Below, piece by piece: positions 37,093 to 48,239 of a stretch of 64,000 nt of DNA (positions are counted from its first letter, which is position 1; each line of letters starts with the position of its first letter). Both the position numbers and the translations under genes were made by a program. The notes beneath the pieces are model-generated. The model saw only the letters and a list, made by a program, of their open reading frames with translations, was not told the origin of the DNA and made no database searches. Source of the stretch: Clostridiaceae bacterium (lineage in GTDB: Bacteria; Bacillota; Clostridia; Oscillospirales; Acutalibacteraceae); the NCBI GenBank assembly GCA_904501705.1, contig CAJGCA010000001.1:18169-82168 (forward strand), in the 5' to 3' direction.

Positions 37093-38012
37093 CCAAGCAC
37101 CGTCCCGATCGTGATCGGGTGACCGCGCAGATAATCCGCCGCCGCCATACGCCGCGAGCCCTCGGCTTGCAGTTCCTCGATAATCAGCGTGTTGCCATCA
37201 CCGCAGGCGACCATCAACGGCGAGGTCGCCACGACTGTCCCCGCGGGCGCACTCGTCGCGCCACCGACCGTGGTGCGGTAGAGCTTCATCGTCTTACCCT
37301 CCACACGGCAGGTCGCCACGGGCCACGGATTTAATCCGCGAACTTGATTGTGCAGGGATTGCGCGTCCTTATCCCAAGACAGCGGGCACATCGACTTATC
37401 CAGCATCGACGCGTAGCAAACACCCTCTGCAGGCTGCGGGGTCGGGATAATTTCCCCGGAAATAAGTCCGTCCAGCGTGCGGCTGAGCAGGTCTGCCCCA
37501 TCCGCCGCCAAGAGATCGAACAATTCGCCGCCGGTCATCGTCTCGGTGATCGGACGACGGGACATCAGCAGAATATCCCCCGTGTCCACACCCTCGTCGA
37601 GCTTCATGGTGGTAACGCCGCTCTCAGCATCACCGTTCAGCACCGCCCACTGGACAGGCGCCGCTCCGCGGTAGCTCGGCAGCAGCGAGCCGTGGACGTT
37701 GATGCAACCGTACAGGGTGAGATCAAGAATGCGCTTCGGCAGAATCTTACCATAGGCGACCACAATGATCGCGTCCGCGCCGATCGCGCGCAGTTCTTCG
37801 TAGCACTCGTCCGTCTTCATTGAGGTCGGCTGATACACACGCAGTCCGTGCGTCTGGGCACACACCTTCACCGCAGGCGGGGTCAGGATCTGCTTACGCC
37901 CGACAGGCTTGTCGGGTTGCGTGACCACCAGTGCGATGTCGTGACCGTCCTCAATAAGACGCTCTAATGCGGGCACAGCGAAATCCGGTGTGCCCATATA
38001 GATCAGTTTCAT
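37089..38012 (-). CDS. fmt: Methionyl-tRNA formyltransferase
   Basis: Formylates initiator Met-tRNA using 10-formyl-tetrahydrofolate. It has 307 residues: MKLIYMGTPDFAVPALERLI start, VTQPDKPVGR, the folate site GSLLPSYRGAAPVQWAV (about 108-124) with catalytic Asn/His/Asp region, LDEGVDTGDIL, and a C-terminal OB domain for tRNA. It lies 17 bases after def, the usual partner. Confidence 0.97.
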   Translation of the reverse strand: MKLIYMGTPDFAVPALERLIEDGHDIALVVTQPDKPVGRKQILTPPAVKVCAQTHGLRVYQPTSMKTDECYEELRAIGADAIIVVAYGKILPKRILDLTLYGCINVHGSLLPSYRGAAPVQWAVLNGDAESGVTTMKLDEGVDTGDILLMSRRPITETMTGGELFDLLAADGADLLSRTLDGLISGEIIPTPQPAEGVCYASMLDKSMCPLSWDKDAQSLHNQVRGLNPWPVATCRVEGKTMKLYRTTVGGATSAPAGTVVATSPLMVACGDGNTLIIEELQAEGSRRMAAADYLRGHPITIGTVLG

Positions 38013-38029
38013 AGCCGTGCCCTCCTCTT

Positions 38030-38494
38030 TTACTTTAATTCGTCAGGTGCGAGCATCCGCTCGACCTTATCCTTAAACACAATGCCGTCGAGATGATCGC
38101 ATTCGTGCTCAGCACATTCCGCTGCAAGGCCCTCCAGTGTGACGATAAAAAACTTGCCGTCGCGGTTCTGTGCCTGCAGCTTGACAATCTCGGGGCGATG
38201 GATAAGCCCGTATTCGCCGGGGCTGGAAAGGCAACCCTCCACACATTCCTGCGTGCCCTTAGTCTCCAGAATTTTCGGGTTGATGCACTCCTTAAGCCCG
38301 TCGCCCACATCCATAATGAACAGGCGGCGCAGCACCCCGATCTGCGGGGCGGCCAAGCCAACGCCGTCGGCTTTTTGCAGAGTGTCCGCCATATCGTCGA
38401 GCAGCTGCCACAGCCGCTCGTCAAACTTCTCGACAGGGCGACATACCTTATGCAAGGCTTCGTCCTTGTCTGTCAATATTTTTCTGATAGCCAT
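38030..38494 (-). CDS. def: Peptide deformylase
   Basis: Removes the N-formyl group from nascent chains. The 154-residue form from ATG 38494 has AAAGGAG upstream; an upstream in-frame ATG at 38611 lies inside priA and is discounted. The three metal-site motifs are GVGLAAPQIG, EGCLSSPGEYG (metal Cys) and HECDHLDGIVF (HExxH with catalytic Glu). The second motif has SSP in place of the common SVP/SIP. Co-directional with fmt. Confidence 0.96.
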   Translation of the reverse strand: MAIRKILTDKDEALHKVCRPVEKFDERLWQLLDDMADTLQKADGVGLAAPQIGVLRRLFIMDVGDGLKECINPKILETKGTQECVEGCLSSPGEYGLIHRPEIVKLQAQNRDGKFFIVTLEGLAAECAEHECDHLDGIVFKDKVERMLAPDELK

Positions 38495-38513
38495 CCGCGA
38501 TAACTCCTTTGTA

Positions 38514-40970
38514 TCACAGCATAACGGCGGGATTAATGTCCACATATACATTAACCTGCCGATTCTCCGGTACGTCGTGGAAGGTTCGCAGCAACTGCCG
38601 CACCAGCTCACGCATACGGGCTGTGTTTTTCGCCTTTACCAGTAATTTGTAGCGGTACTTGCCTGCCACGCGCAGTACGCTCGCAGGAGTGGGATCCAGC
38701 GCGATCATCGGCAGATCGCGGTAATCCTCGGTCGCCGCCAAGCGCAACTGCTCGAGCATCCGTCGGCAGGATTGCCGCACCGCCGTCTCGGATACACCCG
38801 TGAAGCCGAACATAAAAAGGTCGGCATACGGCGGGTAGTGCATCATCCTGCGCGAAGCGATCTCCAGGTCATAAAAGCCCGTATAATCCTGCGCCGCCGA
38901 CAGTTCGATGATCGCGTTATCGGGGGTGTAGGTCTGGATGATCGCTTTCCCCTGCTGATCGCGGCGACCGGCACGACCGATCACCTGCGTGAGCAGAGAA
39001 AACGTGGTCTCAAAGCTACGATAATCGTCCGCATACAGCGATTGGTCAGCCGACAGCACGCCGACCAGCCCAACCTGCGGGAAATCCAACCCCTTCGCCA
39101 CCATCTGCGTACCGATCATAATGCGGTAATCTCCGCGGGCGAAGGCTTGGAACTTATTCTCATAAGAAAAGCGGGACATCGTCGTGTCGGTATCCATGCG
39201 CAATATCGGCACGTCGGGAAATTTCTCCGCCAGCTCCTGCTCCACCAGTTGCGTGCCAAGACCCGCGTAGCGGAGCTTATCCGACTCGCAGGACGGGCAC
39301 TTGGCGGGCGGGCGCTGGGTATGTCCGCAATAGTGACACATCAGGCGATTGTTCGCCCGATGATAGGTCATCGAAATGCTGCACGACGGGCAGGTGATCA
39401 CCTGTCCACAGGAGCGACAGGACAACTGCGTGTGAAACCCGCGGCGATTAAGCAGCAGGATCACCTGCTGACCGTTATCAAGGCAGGTCTGCATCTCGCG
39501 ATACAGCGTATCGCCAATGATGCTGTCACCAAGCACCTCGCCGCGCAGATCCGCAACCTCCACCGTCGGCAGCTTTGCATCACCGTAACGGCTGTCAAGC
39601 GTCACGAAGGTGTAGCGACCGCTGGATGCTGCGTGATAACTCTCAATCGACGGTGTCGCCGAGGTGAGCAGCAGCAGCGCCTTGTGATGCGCACAGCGGA
39701 AACGCGCCACATCCCGCGCGTGATAACGTGGGTTGGACTCGGATTTGTAGGTATGCTCCTGCTCCTCGTCCATCACGATGAGCCCGAGGTTATCGCAGGG
39801 AGCGAACACCGCCGAGCGGGTGCCGACAACGATGCGTGCGTCACCGCGCTTGATGCGCTTCCACTCATCCATTCGTTCGCCGATGGCAAGGCCGCTGTGC
39901 AGCACCGCCACGCGACGACCGTATTTGCGAATGAACAGCTCCATCATCTGCGGTGTCAGCGAGATCTCGGGCACTAGCACGATAACTTGCTTGCCGTCCG
40001 CGAGCACGCGGTCAATGAGATTCATATAGACGGCGGTCTTACCACTGCCGGTCACGCCATACAGCAGCGCTGCCGCCGCTTCGTCGCGCTCGCAGAGCCT
40101 GAGCAGCGTGGAATACGCATGGGATTGTTGCTCATTAAGGGTCTTTTGCACGATTTCGGGCGCATCCTCCGCGTCCTTATACGGCGAGCGAAGCACCTCG
40201 GCGTCGTAGATCTCCACGAGCCCCTTCTTCTCCAGCGCGGTTACGACCGCGGGAGTGACACCTGTGAAATAGCAGACCTCCTTGACCGATGCAGCACCAA
40301 CATCCTCGAGCAGAGACAGCACCGACTGCTGTTTTGCCGTCAGCTTCGGCGCAGCCGCTTCTTGCGGGTTAGAGCGTAGCCGCACGGTGCGGATCGACGC
40401 ATCACCGACGTGGCGAAACGCATCCTCCGTGCGGCGAAGAACGCCCAATTCAAGCAGATGGAGCAGGGCGGGAGCGTCTGTCTCCATCCCGATGCGCTTT
40501 AGCAGCATTGCCTCATCCGCGCCGCCTGCACATTTCGCCACAAAAGCGAGCAGTTGTCGCTCGTTAGGGGTCAGTGTCTCCAGTACTTCGGGCGGAATAT
40601 CCTCAGCAGGGCGCAGAACGGGACGGATGCGCATATACAGCCCCGTCGGTAACATCGTGCGTACCGCATCAAACAGCGTGCAGAAGGTGCGCTCCTGCAT
40701 AAAGCGGGCAAGCGCCAGCATCTCCGCGCTCAAAAGCGGCTCCTCATCCATCACGGAATGAACGGGCTTCAGGCGGGCGACCTCGGTCTCCTCGGAAACC
40801 TCCGTCACGATACCCTGACGGCGGCGGTTGCCGCTGCCGAACGGCACGAGAACGCGCACGCCGACCTGCGGCTCACCGAGATCGCTCGGCCAAAGATAGG
40901 AATACGCCTTGTCGAAGGAAAACGCTGCCTGCTCTACGGCGATCTTCACCGTCGTGTGTGTGATCGGCAT
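38514..40970 (-). CDS. priA: Primosomal protein N' (replication restart helicase PriA)
   Basis: A 3'-to-5' helicase that reloads the replisome at repaired forks. It has 818 residues: N-terminal 3'-DNA-binding domain (about 1-110), winged helix, helicase core with GVTGSGKT (about 305) and MDEEQEHTYKSE (motif II; most family members have DEEH), an inserted zinc domain with eight Cys (CRSCGQVITCPSC, CHYCGHTQ, CPSC; about 513-556), then GTQMVAKGLDFP and QVIGRAGR. It lies 31 bases downstream of rpoZ. Confidence 0.97.
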   Translation of the reverse strand: MPITHTTVKIAVEQAAFSFDKAYSYLWPSDLGEPQVGVRVLVPFGSGNRRRQGIVTEVSEETEVARLKPVHSVMDEEPLLSAEMLALARFMQERTFCTLFDAVRTMLPTGLYMRIRPVLRPAEDIPPEVLETLTPNERQLLAFVAKCAGGADEAMLLKRIGMETDAPALLHLLELGVLRRTEDAFRHVGDASIRTVRLRSNPQEAAAPKLTAKQQSVLSLLEDVGAASVKEVCYFTGVTPAVVTALEKKGLVEIYDAEVLRSPYKDAEDAPEIVQKTLNEQQSHAYSTLLRLCERDEAAAALLYGVTGSGKTAVYMNLIDRVLADGKQVIVLVPEISLTPQMMELFIRKYGRRVAVLHSGLAIGERMDEWKRIKRGDARIVVGTRSAVFAPCDNLGLIVMDEEQEHTYKSESNPRYHARDVARFRCAHHKALLLLTSATPSIESYHAASSGRYTFVTLDSRYGDAKLPTVEVADLRGEVLGDSIIGDTLYREMQTCLDNGQQVILLLNRRGFHTQLSCRSCGQVITCPSCSISMTYHRANNRLMCHYCGHTQRPPAKCPSCESDKLRYAGLGTQLVEQELAEKFPDVPILRMDTDTTMSRFSYENKFQAFARGDYRIMIGTQMVAKGLDFPQVGLVGVLSADQSLYADDYRSFETTFSLLTQVIGRAGRRDQQGKAIIQTYTPDNAIIELSAAQDYTGFYDLEIASRRMMHYPPYADLFMFGFTGVSETAVRQSCRRMLEQLRLAATEDYRDLPMIALDPTPASVLRVAGKYRYKLLVKAKNTARMRELVRQLLRTFHDVPENRQVNVYVDINPAVML

Positions 40971-41001
40971 CGTTCTCCCTCCCCTTTTTTACGGCTGTAA
41001 T

Positions 41002-41202
41002 TTATACGTCGTCCGATACAAATAGGCTGCAGTTGCCCTCACGGAAATCCTGAATCGCCAAGCTGACGGGTTTCTCGATAATGATCTCCTTATTGGCCTC
41101 CGCCTCCTCGGCGATCTGGCGCGCGCGCTTCGCGACACCGACCACCACGGCATAACGGCTGTTGTTGCCCTTCAATTCTTCAATGTCGTTGGGTGCTAAC
41201 AT
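41002..41202 (-). CDS. rpoZ: DNA-directed RNA polymerase omega subunit
   Basis: A 66-residue omega subunit, near the short end of the family. It has NNSRYAVVVGVAKRARQIAEE, the conserved helix that clamps the beta' C-terminus, and KPVSLAIQDFREG. It starts one base after the gmk stop, in the standard gmk-rpoZ-priA order. Confidence 0.93.
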   Translation of the reverse strand: MLAPNDIEELKGNNSRYAVVVGVAKRARQIAEEAEANKEIIIEKPVSLAIQDFREGNCSLFVSDDV

Positions 41203-41203
41203 A

Positions 41204-41812
41204 TCACTTTACCTCCAAAACAGTGTTTTCCATACGTGAATAGCGTAAATTTTCTGCATCGATGATGGTGTTGATGCGGGCGACCGCCTGCTCGACCTCA
41301 TCGTTGAGCACAACATATTGATAGCGGAAGACACGGGTAAGCTCCTGCTGTGCCGCCGCCAGACGGCGCTCGATGACCTCATCGGTCTCGGTGCCGCGAC
41401 CGCGCAGACGGTGCTCCAGCTCTTCCATCGACGGAACCGCCAGGAAGATGGACACGAGATCCTCCCGCTTATCCATCACCTTCTCGGCGCCCTGCACCTC
41501 AATCTCGAGGATGACATTCTTCCCCTCATACAGCCAACGCTGGATGGGCGCGATGGGCGTGCCGTAATAGTTGCCGTTGTATTCGGCATATTCCAGAAAT
41601 CCGTCGTTTGCGATGGTCTGCTCAAACTCCTCCCGTGTGCGGAAGAAATAGTGCACACCCTCCTGCTCGCCGAAGCGGGGATCGCGGGTCGTCATTGAGA
41701 TCGACAGCACCGTGTCCTTGCGCTGCTCGAGCAGCGATTTGATGATCGTGCCCTTGCCCGAGCCGGACGGACCGGACAGGACGATCAGCATACCCTCTTT
41801 ATTCTTGCTCAT
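41204..41812 (-). CDS. gmk: Guanylate kinase
   Basis: Phosphorylates GMP to GDP. The 202-residue form from ATG 41812 is supported by GAGGAGG 6 bases upstream and overlaps the remA end by 14 bases. Motifs: [12 protein letters not shown] (P-loop), [19 protein letters not shown] (GMP-binding), [10 protein letters not shown] and [12 protein letters not shown]. In Firmicutes this enzyme is also a (p)ppGpp target. Confidence 0.96.
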   Translation of the reverse strand: MSKNKEGMLIVLSGPSGSGKGTIIKSLLEQRKDTVLSISMTTRDPRFGEQEGVHYFFRTREEFEQTIANDGFLEYAEYNGNYYGTPIAPIQRWLYEGKNVILEIEVQGAEKVMDKREDLVSIFLAVPSMEELEHRLRGRGTETDEVIERRLAAAQQELTRVFRYQYVVLNDEVEQAVARINTIIDAENLRYSRMENTVLEVK

Positions 41813-42059
41813 CGGTATCCTCCTCATCATCACTCATACGGTTCGCCACCGTCTCCGGCTGCACCGCGGACAGGATCACATGTTCACTGTCCATCACCAG
41901 CACCGCGCGAGTGCGGCGTCCGTATGTAGCGTCAATCAGCGTACCGCGCTCCTTGGCATCCTGAATGATGCGCTTGATCGGGGCGGATTCGGGGCTGACC
42001 ATCGCCACCACGCGGCCCGCCGCGACCATATTGCCGAAGCCGATATTGATCAGTTTCAT
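41799..42059 (-). CDS. remA: Extracellular matrix regulator RemA (DUF370)
   Basis: An 86-residue DNA-binding regulator that in Bacillus activates matrix and osmoprotection genes. Conserved signature: [51 protein letters not shown] split over about 25-55, then [15 protein letters not shown]. The last 12 residues are acidic and variable. It sits between yicC and gmk, its conserved locus in Firmicutes. Confidence 0.94.
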   Translation of the reverse strand: MKLINIGFGNMVAAGRVVAMVSPESAPIKRIIQDAKERGTLIDATYGRRTRAVLVMDSEHVILSAVQPETVANRMSDDEEDTDEQE

Positions 42060-42079
42060 ATCGCATTACCTCTTTCGGG

Positions 42080-42958
42080 TTACTCGATGTTCTGAATCTG
42101 CTCGCGGATCTTCTCAATCTCCGCCTTGATGTCCACGACAATGCGGGTCAGCTCCAGATTGCTGCATTTCGAACCGATGGTGTTGGTCTCGCGGTTGATC
42201 TCCTGCACAAGGAAATCAAGCTTGCGGCCGACCGCCTCGTCCCCCGACAGCAACGCATCGAGCTGATCGATGTGGCTGCGCAGACGAACGGTCTCCTCAG
42301 CCACTGCGATCTTGTCAGCATAGATCGCCGCCTCGGTCAGCAGACGACCCTCGTCCACCGCCGCGCCATCAAGAAGCTCACGCATACGCGTCTCCACCTT
42401 CTCCATATGCTCACGCACCGTCTGCGGGGAGCGCTCCTCGATCATCGCCACGGCGGAAAGGATCGTCTGTCCGCGAGACAGCACATCCTTGCGCAGGCGT
42501 GCGCCCTCGCGCTCACGCATCGCAACGAACTGTTCGAGTGCGATATCGGTAACCTTCTGCACGGCGCTCCACACCGTGTCCTCGTCCACGGCGACCTGAC
42601 GCACCGTCAGCACATCGGGATAGCGGGACAGAGTCGTCACCGAAATATCCTCGCGAAGACCGTACTTCTGCGCCATATCGCGCAACACGGTCAGGTAGTT
42701 CTCTGCCAAGCCCTCGTTGACCAGCACCTCGCTGCCCGCACTCTCCAGCGCATCGATCTGCACGAAAACATCCACCTTGCCGCGGCTGATGCGCTGCTGC
42801 AAATAGTTTTTCAGTTTATCGTCGATAAAACCGTAAACACGGGGCAAGCGGCAGGAATATTCGAAGAAACGGTGATTGACCGATTTGATCTCCACCGTGA
42901 CGGACAAGCCGTCGAGCACCTCCTGCCCGTGACCGTAACCGGTCATACTGCGTATCAC
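42080..42958 (-). CDS. yicC: YicC family endoribonuclease-like protein
   Basis: A 292-residue member of the YicC/YloC family, which takes part in small-RNA and mRNA turnover. It begins MIRSMTGYG at a GTG codon (42958), an N-terminus conserved across the family. Other features are IKSVNHRFFEYSCRLPR and the C-terminal DFLVQEINRETNTIGSK with an EIEKIREQIQNIE tail. AAAGGAG lies about 10 bases before the GTG. It is first in the long operon running to spoVM. Confidence 0.94.
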   Translation of the reverse strand: MIRSMTGYGHGQEVLDGLSVTVEIKSVNHRFFEYSCRLPRVYGFIDDKLKNYLQQRISRGKVDVFVQIDALESAGSEVLVNEGLAENYLTVLRDMAQKYGLREDISVTTLSRYPDVLTVRQVAVDEDTVWSAVQKVTDIALEQFVAMREREGARLRKDVLSRGQTILSAVAMIEERSPQTVREHMEKVETRMRELLDGAAVDEGRLLTEAAIYADKIAVAEETVRLRSHIDQLDALLSGDEAVGRKLDFLVQEINRETNTIGSKCSNLELTRIVVDIKAEIEKIREQIQNIE

Positions 42959-43024
42959 AGACGATCCACTCCTTTTGCATACAGTAAAAAGATACTATAT
43001 ATATCCCATTATTATTCACACTAC

Positions 43025-43053
43025 ATTGTAGCAGTTTTACCCTCTACTGTCAA
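43025..43053 (-). promoter_or_regulatory. Promoter of the yicC-to-spoVM operon
   Basis: Read leftward: perfect -35 TTGACA (43053-43048), 17-bp spacer, -10 TACAAT (43030-43025). No terminator is evident between here and 29968, so it could drive about 13 kb. Confidence 0.85.
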
Positions 43054-43129
43054 GAAAAACTGCGCTTTTTAAGCGGATTTTTACGCTTTGTTCACACTCT
43101 GCACACCCCCTCGGTGCAAGGCAAAAATA

Positions 43130-43160
43130 AAAGCCCCGAAAGCTGGGCTTTCGGGGCTTT
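43130..43160 (-). terminator. Terminator after the 68-residue membrane protein gene
   Basis: A 14-bp perfect stem AAAGCCCCGAAAGC/GCTTTCGGGGCTTT, 3-nt loop, followed leftward by TTTTATTTTTG. It insulates the yicC promoter from upstream transcription. Confidence 0.9.
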
Positions 43161-43169
43161 GTGTGGTGA

Positions 43170-43376
43170 TTATTCCTCGACTGCTTCGACCTCGGCCTCC
43201 GCTGCATCCTCGATGATAAACTCGTCATCGAGATCATAGTCGAAATCCGCCTCTTCCTCGTACCACGCCTTTTTCTTTGCGCGGGCACGCAGGGCAATGA
43301 TCACGATCGTGGTCAAAGCGGCGATCGTCGCAGCAACGGCGGCAACAATGATCCATTTAGCCGTTTTGTTCTTCAT
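43170..43376 (-). CDS. Small single-pass membrane protein with acidic tail (68 aa)
   Basis: Not recognised. ATG 43376 follows GGAGAAGG; a longer frame from 43469 has no site and lies upstream of the promoter. The product starts MKNKTAKW, has one Ala/Ile/Thr-rich membrane helix (about 8-30), a basic boundary (RARAKKK) and a strongly acidic tail of about 30 residues (EEEADFDYDLDDEF). It has its own promoter and terminator, so it is a discrete monocistronic gene. Function unknown; the orientation with the acidic tail in the cytoplasm is predicted from the positive-inside rule. Confidence 0.75.
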   Translation of the reverse strand: MKNKTAKWIIVAAVAATIAALTTIVIIALRARAKKKAWYEEEADFDYDLDDEFIIEDAAEAEVEAVEE

Positions 43377-43427
43377 ATTCCTTCTCCTCCTGATGTGGTA
43401 AAATGGGATTCGATTAGGTCTGTTGGT

Positions 43428-43456
43428 ATTATAATACAAATGCCGAATATTGTCAA
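43428..43456 (-). promoter_or_regulatory. Promoter for the 68-residue membrane protein gene
   Basis: Read leftward: perfect -35 TTGACA (43456-43451), 17-bp spacer, perfect -10 TATAAT (43433-43428). An unusually strong promoter for an uncharacterised small gene. Confidence 0.88.
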
Positions 43457-43467
43457 GATAAGTGTGC

Positions 43468-43500
43468 AAAAACCGACCGTCTGTGCAGACGGTCGGTTTT
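43468..43500 (-). terminator. Terminator after ftsH
   Basis: A 14-bp stem AAACCGACCGTCTG/CAGACGGTCGGTTT with a 2-nt TG spacer (effective loop larger), 7 bases past the ftsH stop, followed leftward by T residues. Confidence 0.88.
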
Positions 43501-43507
43501 ATCCGTA

Positions 43508-45439
43508 TTATTCCGCTTGCGGTTCCTGCGGCAGCGCAGCACCTTCCATAATGGCCTTGAAGGTATCGCTGTCCATCTTCTCGTCCTCGATCAGGCGTTC
43601 GGCAACCTCACGCAGCTTATCCATATGGTCAGTCAGCGTCTTTTCCGTCGCGGCATAGCCGTCGGAGAGCAGGCGGTAGACCTCCTCGTCGATCTTCGCG
43701 GCAATCTCCTCGGAATAGTTGCGAGTGTGACCGAAGTCACGACCGAGGAACACCTCATTCGCATCCGAAGAACCGTACACGATCGGGCCAAGCTTGTCGC
43801 TCATACCGTACTTCGTCACCATCTTACGCGCGATCTCGGTCGCCCGCTCAATATCGTTCGATGCACCAGTGGAGATGTCCTCCAGCGTCAGCGCCTCAGC
43901 AACACGACCGCCGAGCAACACCTGAATGTCCTCCAGCATCTCGCCGCGGCACTTGTACGAACGATCCTCCTGCGGCAGACTCATCGTGTAACCACCCGCC
44001 ATTCCTCGCGGAATAATCGAGATCTGGTGCACGGGATCCTGCGTCGGGCAGAAATAGGTCACGACCGCGTGACCCGCCTCGTGATAGGCGGTCAGACGCT
44101 TCTCTTTATCGGTCATCACGTGGCTGCGCTTCTCGGTACCGACAACCACCTTGACGGTCGCCTCCTCGATCTCCGCCATCGTAATGGCGTGTAAGCCCCG
44201 TCGGGCGGCGAGCAGTGCCGCCTCGTTGAGCAGATTTTCCAGATCCGCGCCGGTGAAGCCCGCCGTGGATTTGGCGATGACCGCCAGATCGACATCGGGA
44301 GCGAGGGGCTTGCCCTTCGCGTGCACCTTGAGAATATCCTCACGGCCCTGCAGGTCGGGGGTATTAACCACGATCTGTCGATCGAAACGGCCGGGGCGCA
44401 TCAGCGCGTGATCGAGAATGTCGGGGCGGTTGGTGGCGGCAATCATAATGATGCCCTCGTTCGCACCGAAGCCGTCCATCTCGACAAGCAGCTGGTTGAG
44501 CGTCTGTTCGCGTTCGTCGTGTCCGCCGCCAAGGCCCGCGCCGCGCTGGCGACCGACCGCGTCGATCTCATCAATGAAAATGATGCAAGGAGCGTTCTTC
44601 TTTGCTTGATCGAACAGATCACGCACACGGGAAGCACCGACGCCGACGTACATCTCAACAAAGTCTGAGCCGGACATCGAGAAGAAGGGTACACCCGCCT
44701 CCCCTGCAACCGCGCGGGCAAGCAACGTCTTACCCGTACCGGGAGGGCCGACGAGTAGCACGCCCTTCGGTACACGCGCACCAAGCTCGGTAAAGCGCGC
44801 AGGCGCTTTGAGGAACTCGACGATCTCCTGCAGTTCCTCCTTCTCCTCGTTAGCACCCGCCACATCGTCGAAGGTGGTCTTACGCTTGTCGTCCTGTGCC
44901 TGCTTGATCTTCGCCTTGCCGAAGCCCATGATCTTGCCGCCGCCCTCAATGGAGTTCATCGAACGCTTCATCATCACGACCGACAAGATCACCGCGCCGA
45001 CAAGCAAAAGCGTCGGCAGCCAGTTGACTATCCAAGAGGTATTCTTCACGGGATCCCAATCGAAGTCAATATCGTTATCGGGATTATCATCCATACGCGT
45101 TTGCATAACGATCGGATCGATCGTCTGGACAAAATACGCCACGTTCGGCACCTTATAACTAATGACATCCTTCTTGTCGATCTTGCCGTCCTTGTTAATA
45201 TCGGTGCGGTACTCCTCTCGCAGAGTCAGCTCCACGCGGCCAGTTCCGAGATCCAGCGTAAAGCTCTCCACCTGATCCTCCAAGAAATAGGCCAAGTAGT
45301 CGGAATACACCTTCTCCTCCGTATTGGGAACAGCGCCGCCAAGCGCCAGCCACATACCAACGAACAGCACGATCGGAAGACCGATAACTAGCAGAATATT
45401 CCGCACCGTGCGTCCGGTATTGTTCTTATTGGGTTCCAA
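43508..45439 (-). CDS. ftsH: ATP-dependent zinc metalloprotease FtsH
   Basis: Membrane AAA+ protease for quality control and regulated proteolysis. A GTG at 45448 touches the GAGGA site, so TTG at 45439 (8 bases away) is the better start, giving 643 residues. Two membrane helices lie at about 13-33 and 125-142, with the extracytoplasmic domain between. AAA module: GPPGTGKT (about 230), [12 protein letters not shown] and the SRH ATNRPD. Protease: zinc HEAGH (about 453). The extracytoplasmic domain contains [12 protein letters not shown] (about 80-91), a calcium-loop-like stretch not usual in FtsH. Confidence 0.96.
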   Translation of the reverse strand: MEPNKNNTGRTVRNILLVIGLPIVLFVGMWLALGGAVPNTEEKVYSDYLAYFLEDQVESFTLDLGTGRVELTLREEYRTDINKDGKIDKKDVISYKVPNVAYFVQTIDPIVMQTRMDDNPDNDIDFDWDPVKNTSWIVNWLPTLLLVGAVILSVVMMKRSMNSIEGGGKIMGFGKAKIKQAQDDKRKTTFDDVAGANEEKEELQEIVEFLKAPARFTELGARVPKGVLLVGPPGTGKTLLARAVAGEAGVPFFSMSGSDFVEMYVGVGASRVRDLFDQAKKNAPCIIFIDEIDAVGRQRGAGLGGGHDEREQTLNQLLVEMDGFGANEGIIMIAATNRPDILDHALMRPGRFDRQIVVNTPDLQGREDILKVHAKGKPLAPDVDLAVIAKSTAGFTGADLENLLNEAALLAARRGLHAITMAEIEEATVKVVVGTEKRSHVMTDKEKRLTAYHEAGHAVVTYFCPTQDPVHQISIIPRGMAGGYTMSLPQEDRSYKCRGEMLEDIQVLLGGRVAEALTLEDISTGASNDIERATEIARKMVTKYGMSDKLGPIVYGSSDANEVFLGRDFGHTRNYSEEIAAKIDEEVYRLLSDGYAATEKTLTDHMDKLREVAERLIEDEKMDSDTFKAIMEGAALPQEPQAE

Positions 45440-45440
45440 A

Positions 45441-46834
45441 TTATTCACTCCTCAATGTATAGGATGGCTTACCGTCGGTCAACCATACGAGAAAATGTTT
45501 GGTACTGTCGCTCGGGCACACGCGGCTGTCGCACGCCACGCCCGGCATCAGCACGATACCAGCCTCATCGCACAGCAGCAAGACCTTGTCACGATCATAC
45601 TGCGGGATACGCAGTTCCTGAAAAAGCGCCTTGAGCGATTTCCCGACTTTGCGTCCTGCGGGATGGAATCGGTCTCCGTCCCGACGACAGCGCACGGTCA
45701 GACTGCCTTGTATTCTATCACAGTCCAGCGCATATTTAAAGAATTTTATATGAACATTTTGCAAACAAGCCATTTCTTCACAAGTCATTCGCTGCAAAAC
45801 ATTCTCATGCCCATCAAAGAAAATGTGCATCGGTAATGAATCCACCGCAACACACAAAATCTCCGTCCGCTGTTGCTCGCAGAAGCACTTCAGTCTACCA
45901 GCAGACACGCAGACGCTGTAGCCGTCGGGCATATACACCGTGCCACGGTTGGCGATCAACGCCGCCTCCAGCGCCTCAATGTGCCGTTCGGTATAGGATT
46001 CGCAGCCGTTCTTCCGCAATAAAAGCTTCCACATCCGCACACGCACAGGCGTATCTTGCCGCAAAAAGGCCTCGCGGGAATAGCTGCCGTCTTGCTCGAC
46101 GGCTGCCTCATACGCGCATTCGGCCAGTTTGGCAAAATACGCCTCATCCCGGGCGGCCGACTCGCGCAAGCGCGAAAGTGCCGCGTCAACCGACGGATTC
46201 ATCTCACGCAGTAACGGAAGCAGCTGATGCCGCACACGATTGCGGGTATAAATTGGATCGGCGTTCGTGCTGTCAACGACGTACGCAACGCCGTTATCGG
46301 CGCAATACGCTTCTATCTCAGCTCGGGTGCAGTCGAGCAGCGGGCGCACAATGTGTCCGCGCTTGGCAGGAATCCCGCAAAGACCGCCGACGCCGCAACC
46401 GCGCAAAACGTGCATCAGCACCGTCTCGGTCGCGTCATCGGCGTTATGAGCCGTAGCGATAACATCGGCGTTTTCCGCAACACGGATACGCTCAAAAATC
46501 TCATACCGGACACGGCGGCCTGCTTCTTCCTCACCGACGCCCATCTCATCCGCCAGCGCACGAACATTCACACGCTCGCAGACATAGTCGATGCCATTTT
46601 CGGCACAATAGGCGCGCACGTGCGCCTCGTCGCGGTCAGCCTCCTCACCGCGTAGACCGTGATGAACGTGCACAGCTACGACGCGCAAATCACCATCGCG
46701 CCACGTATGCAACATATGCAGCAGCGCCATCGAGTCCGGGCCGCCGGAAACACCGGCGATCACCGTCGAACCGGCAGAAAATAAGCCGCTTTTCAGTGTA
46801 AAGGCGTAAACCTTTTCAGTTAGAGAGTGCGTGA

Positions 46835-46838
<4 letters not shown>
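45441..46838 (-). CDS. tilS: tRNA(Ile)-lysidine synthase
   Basis: Converts C34 of the CAU anticodon of tRNA-Ile2 to lysidine using ATP and lysine. ATG 46838 overlaps the dnaB stop (ATGA), giving 465 residues. The PP-loop [16 protein letters not shown] (about 26-41) is followed by [16 protein letters not shown] and [16 protein letters not shown]-terminal TilS domain (about 385-460) has [18 protein letters not shown]. It lies between dnaB and ftsH. Confidence 0.96.
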
Positions 46839-48205
<1,367 letters not shown>

Positions 48206-48239
48206 AACGACACACCTTCCCTTCCTATCGTACTTGCGT

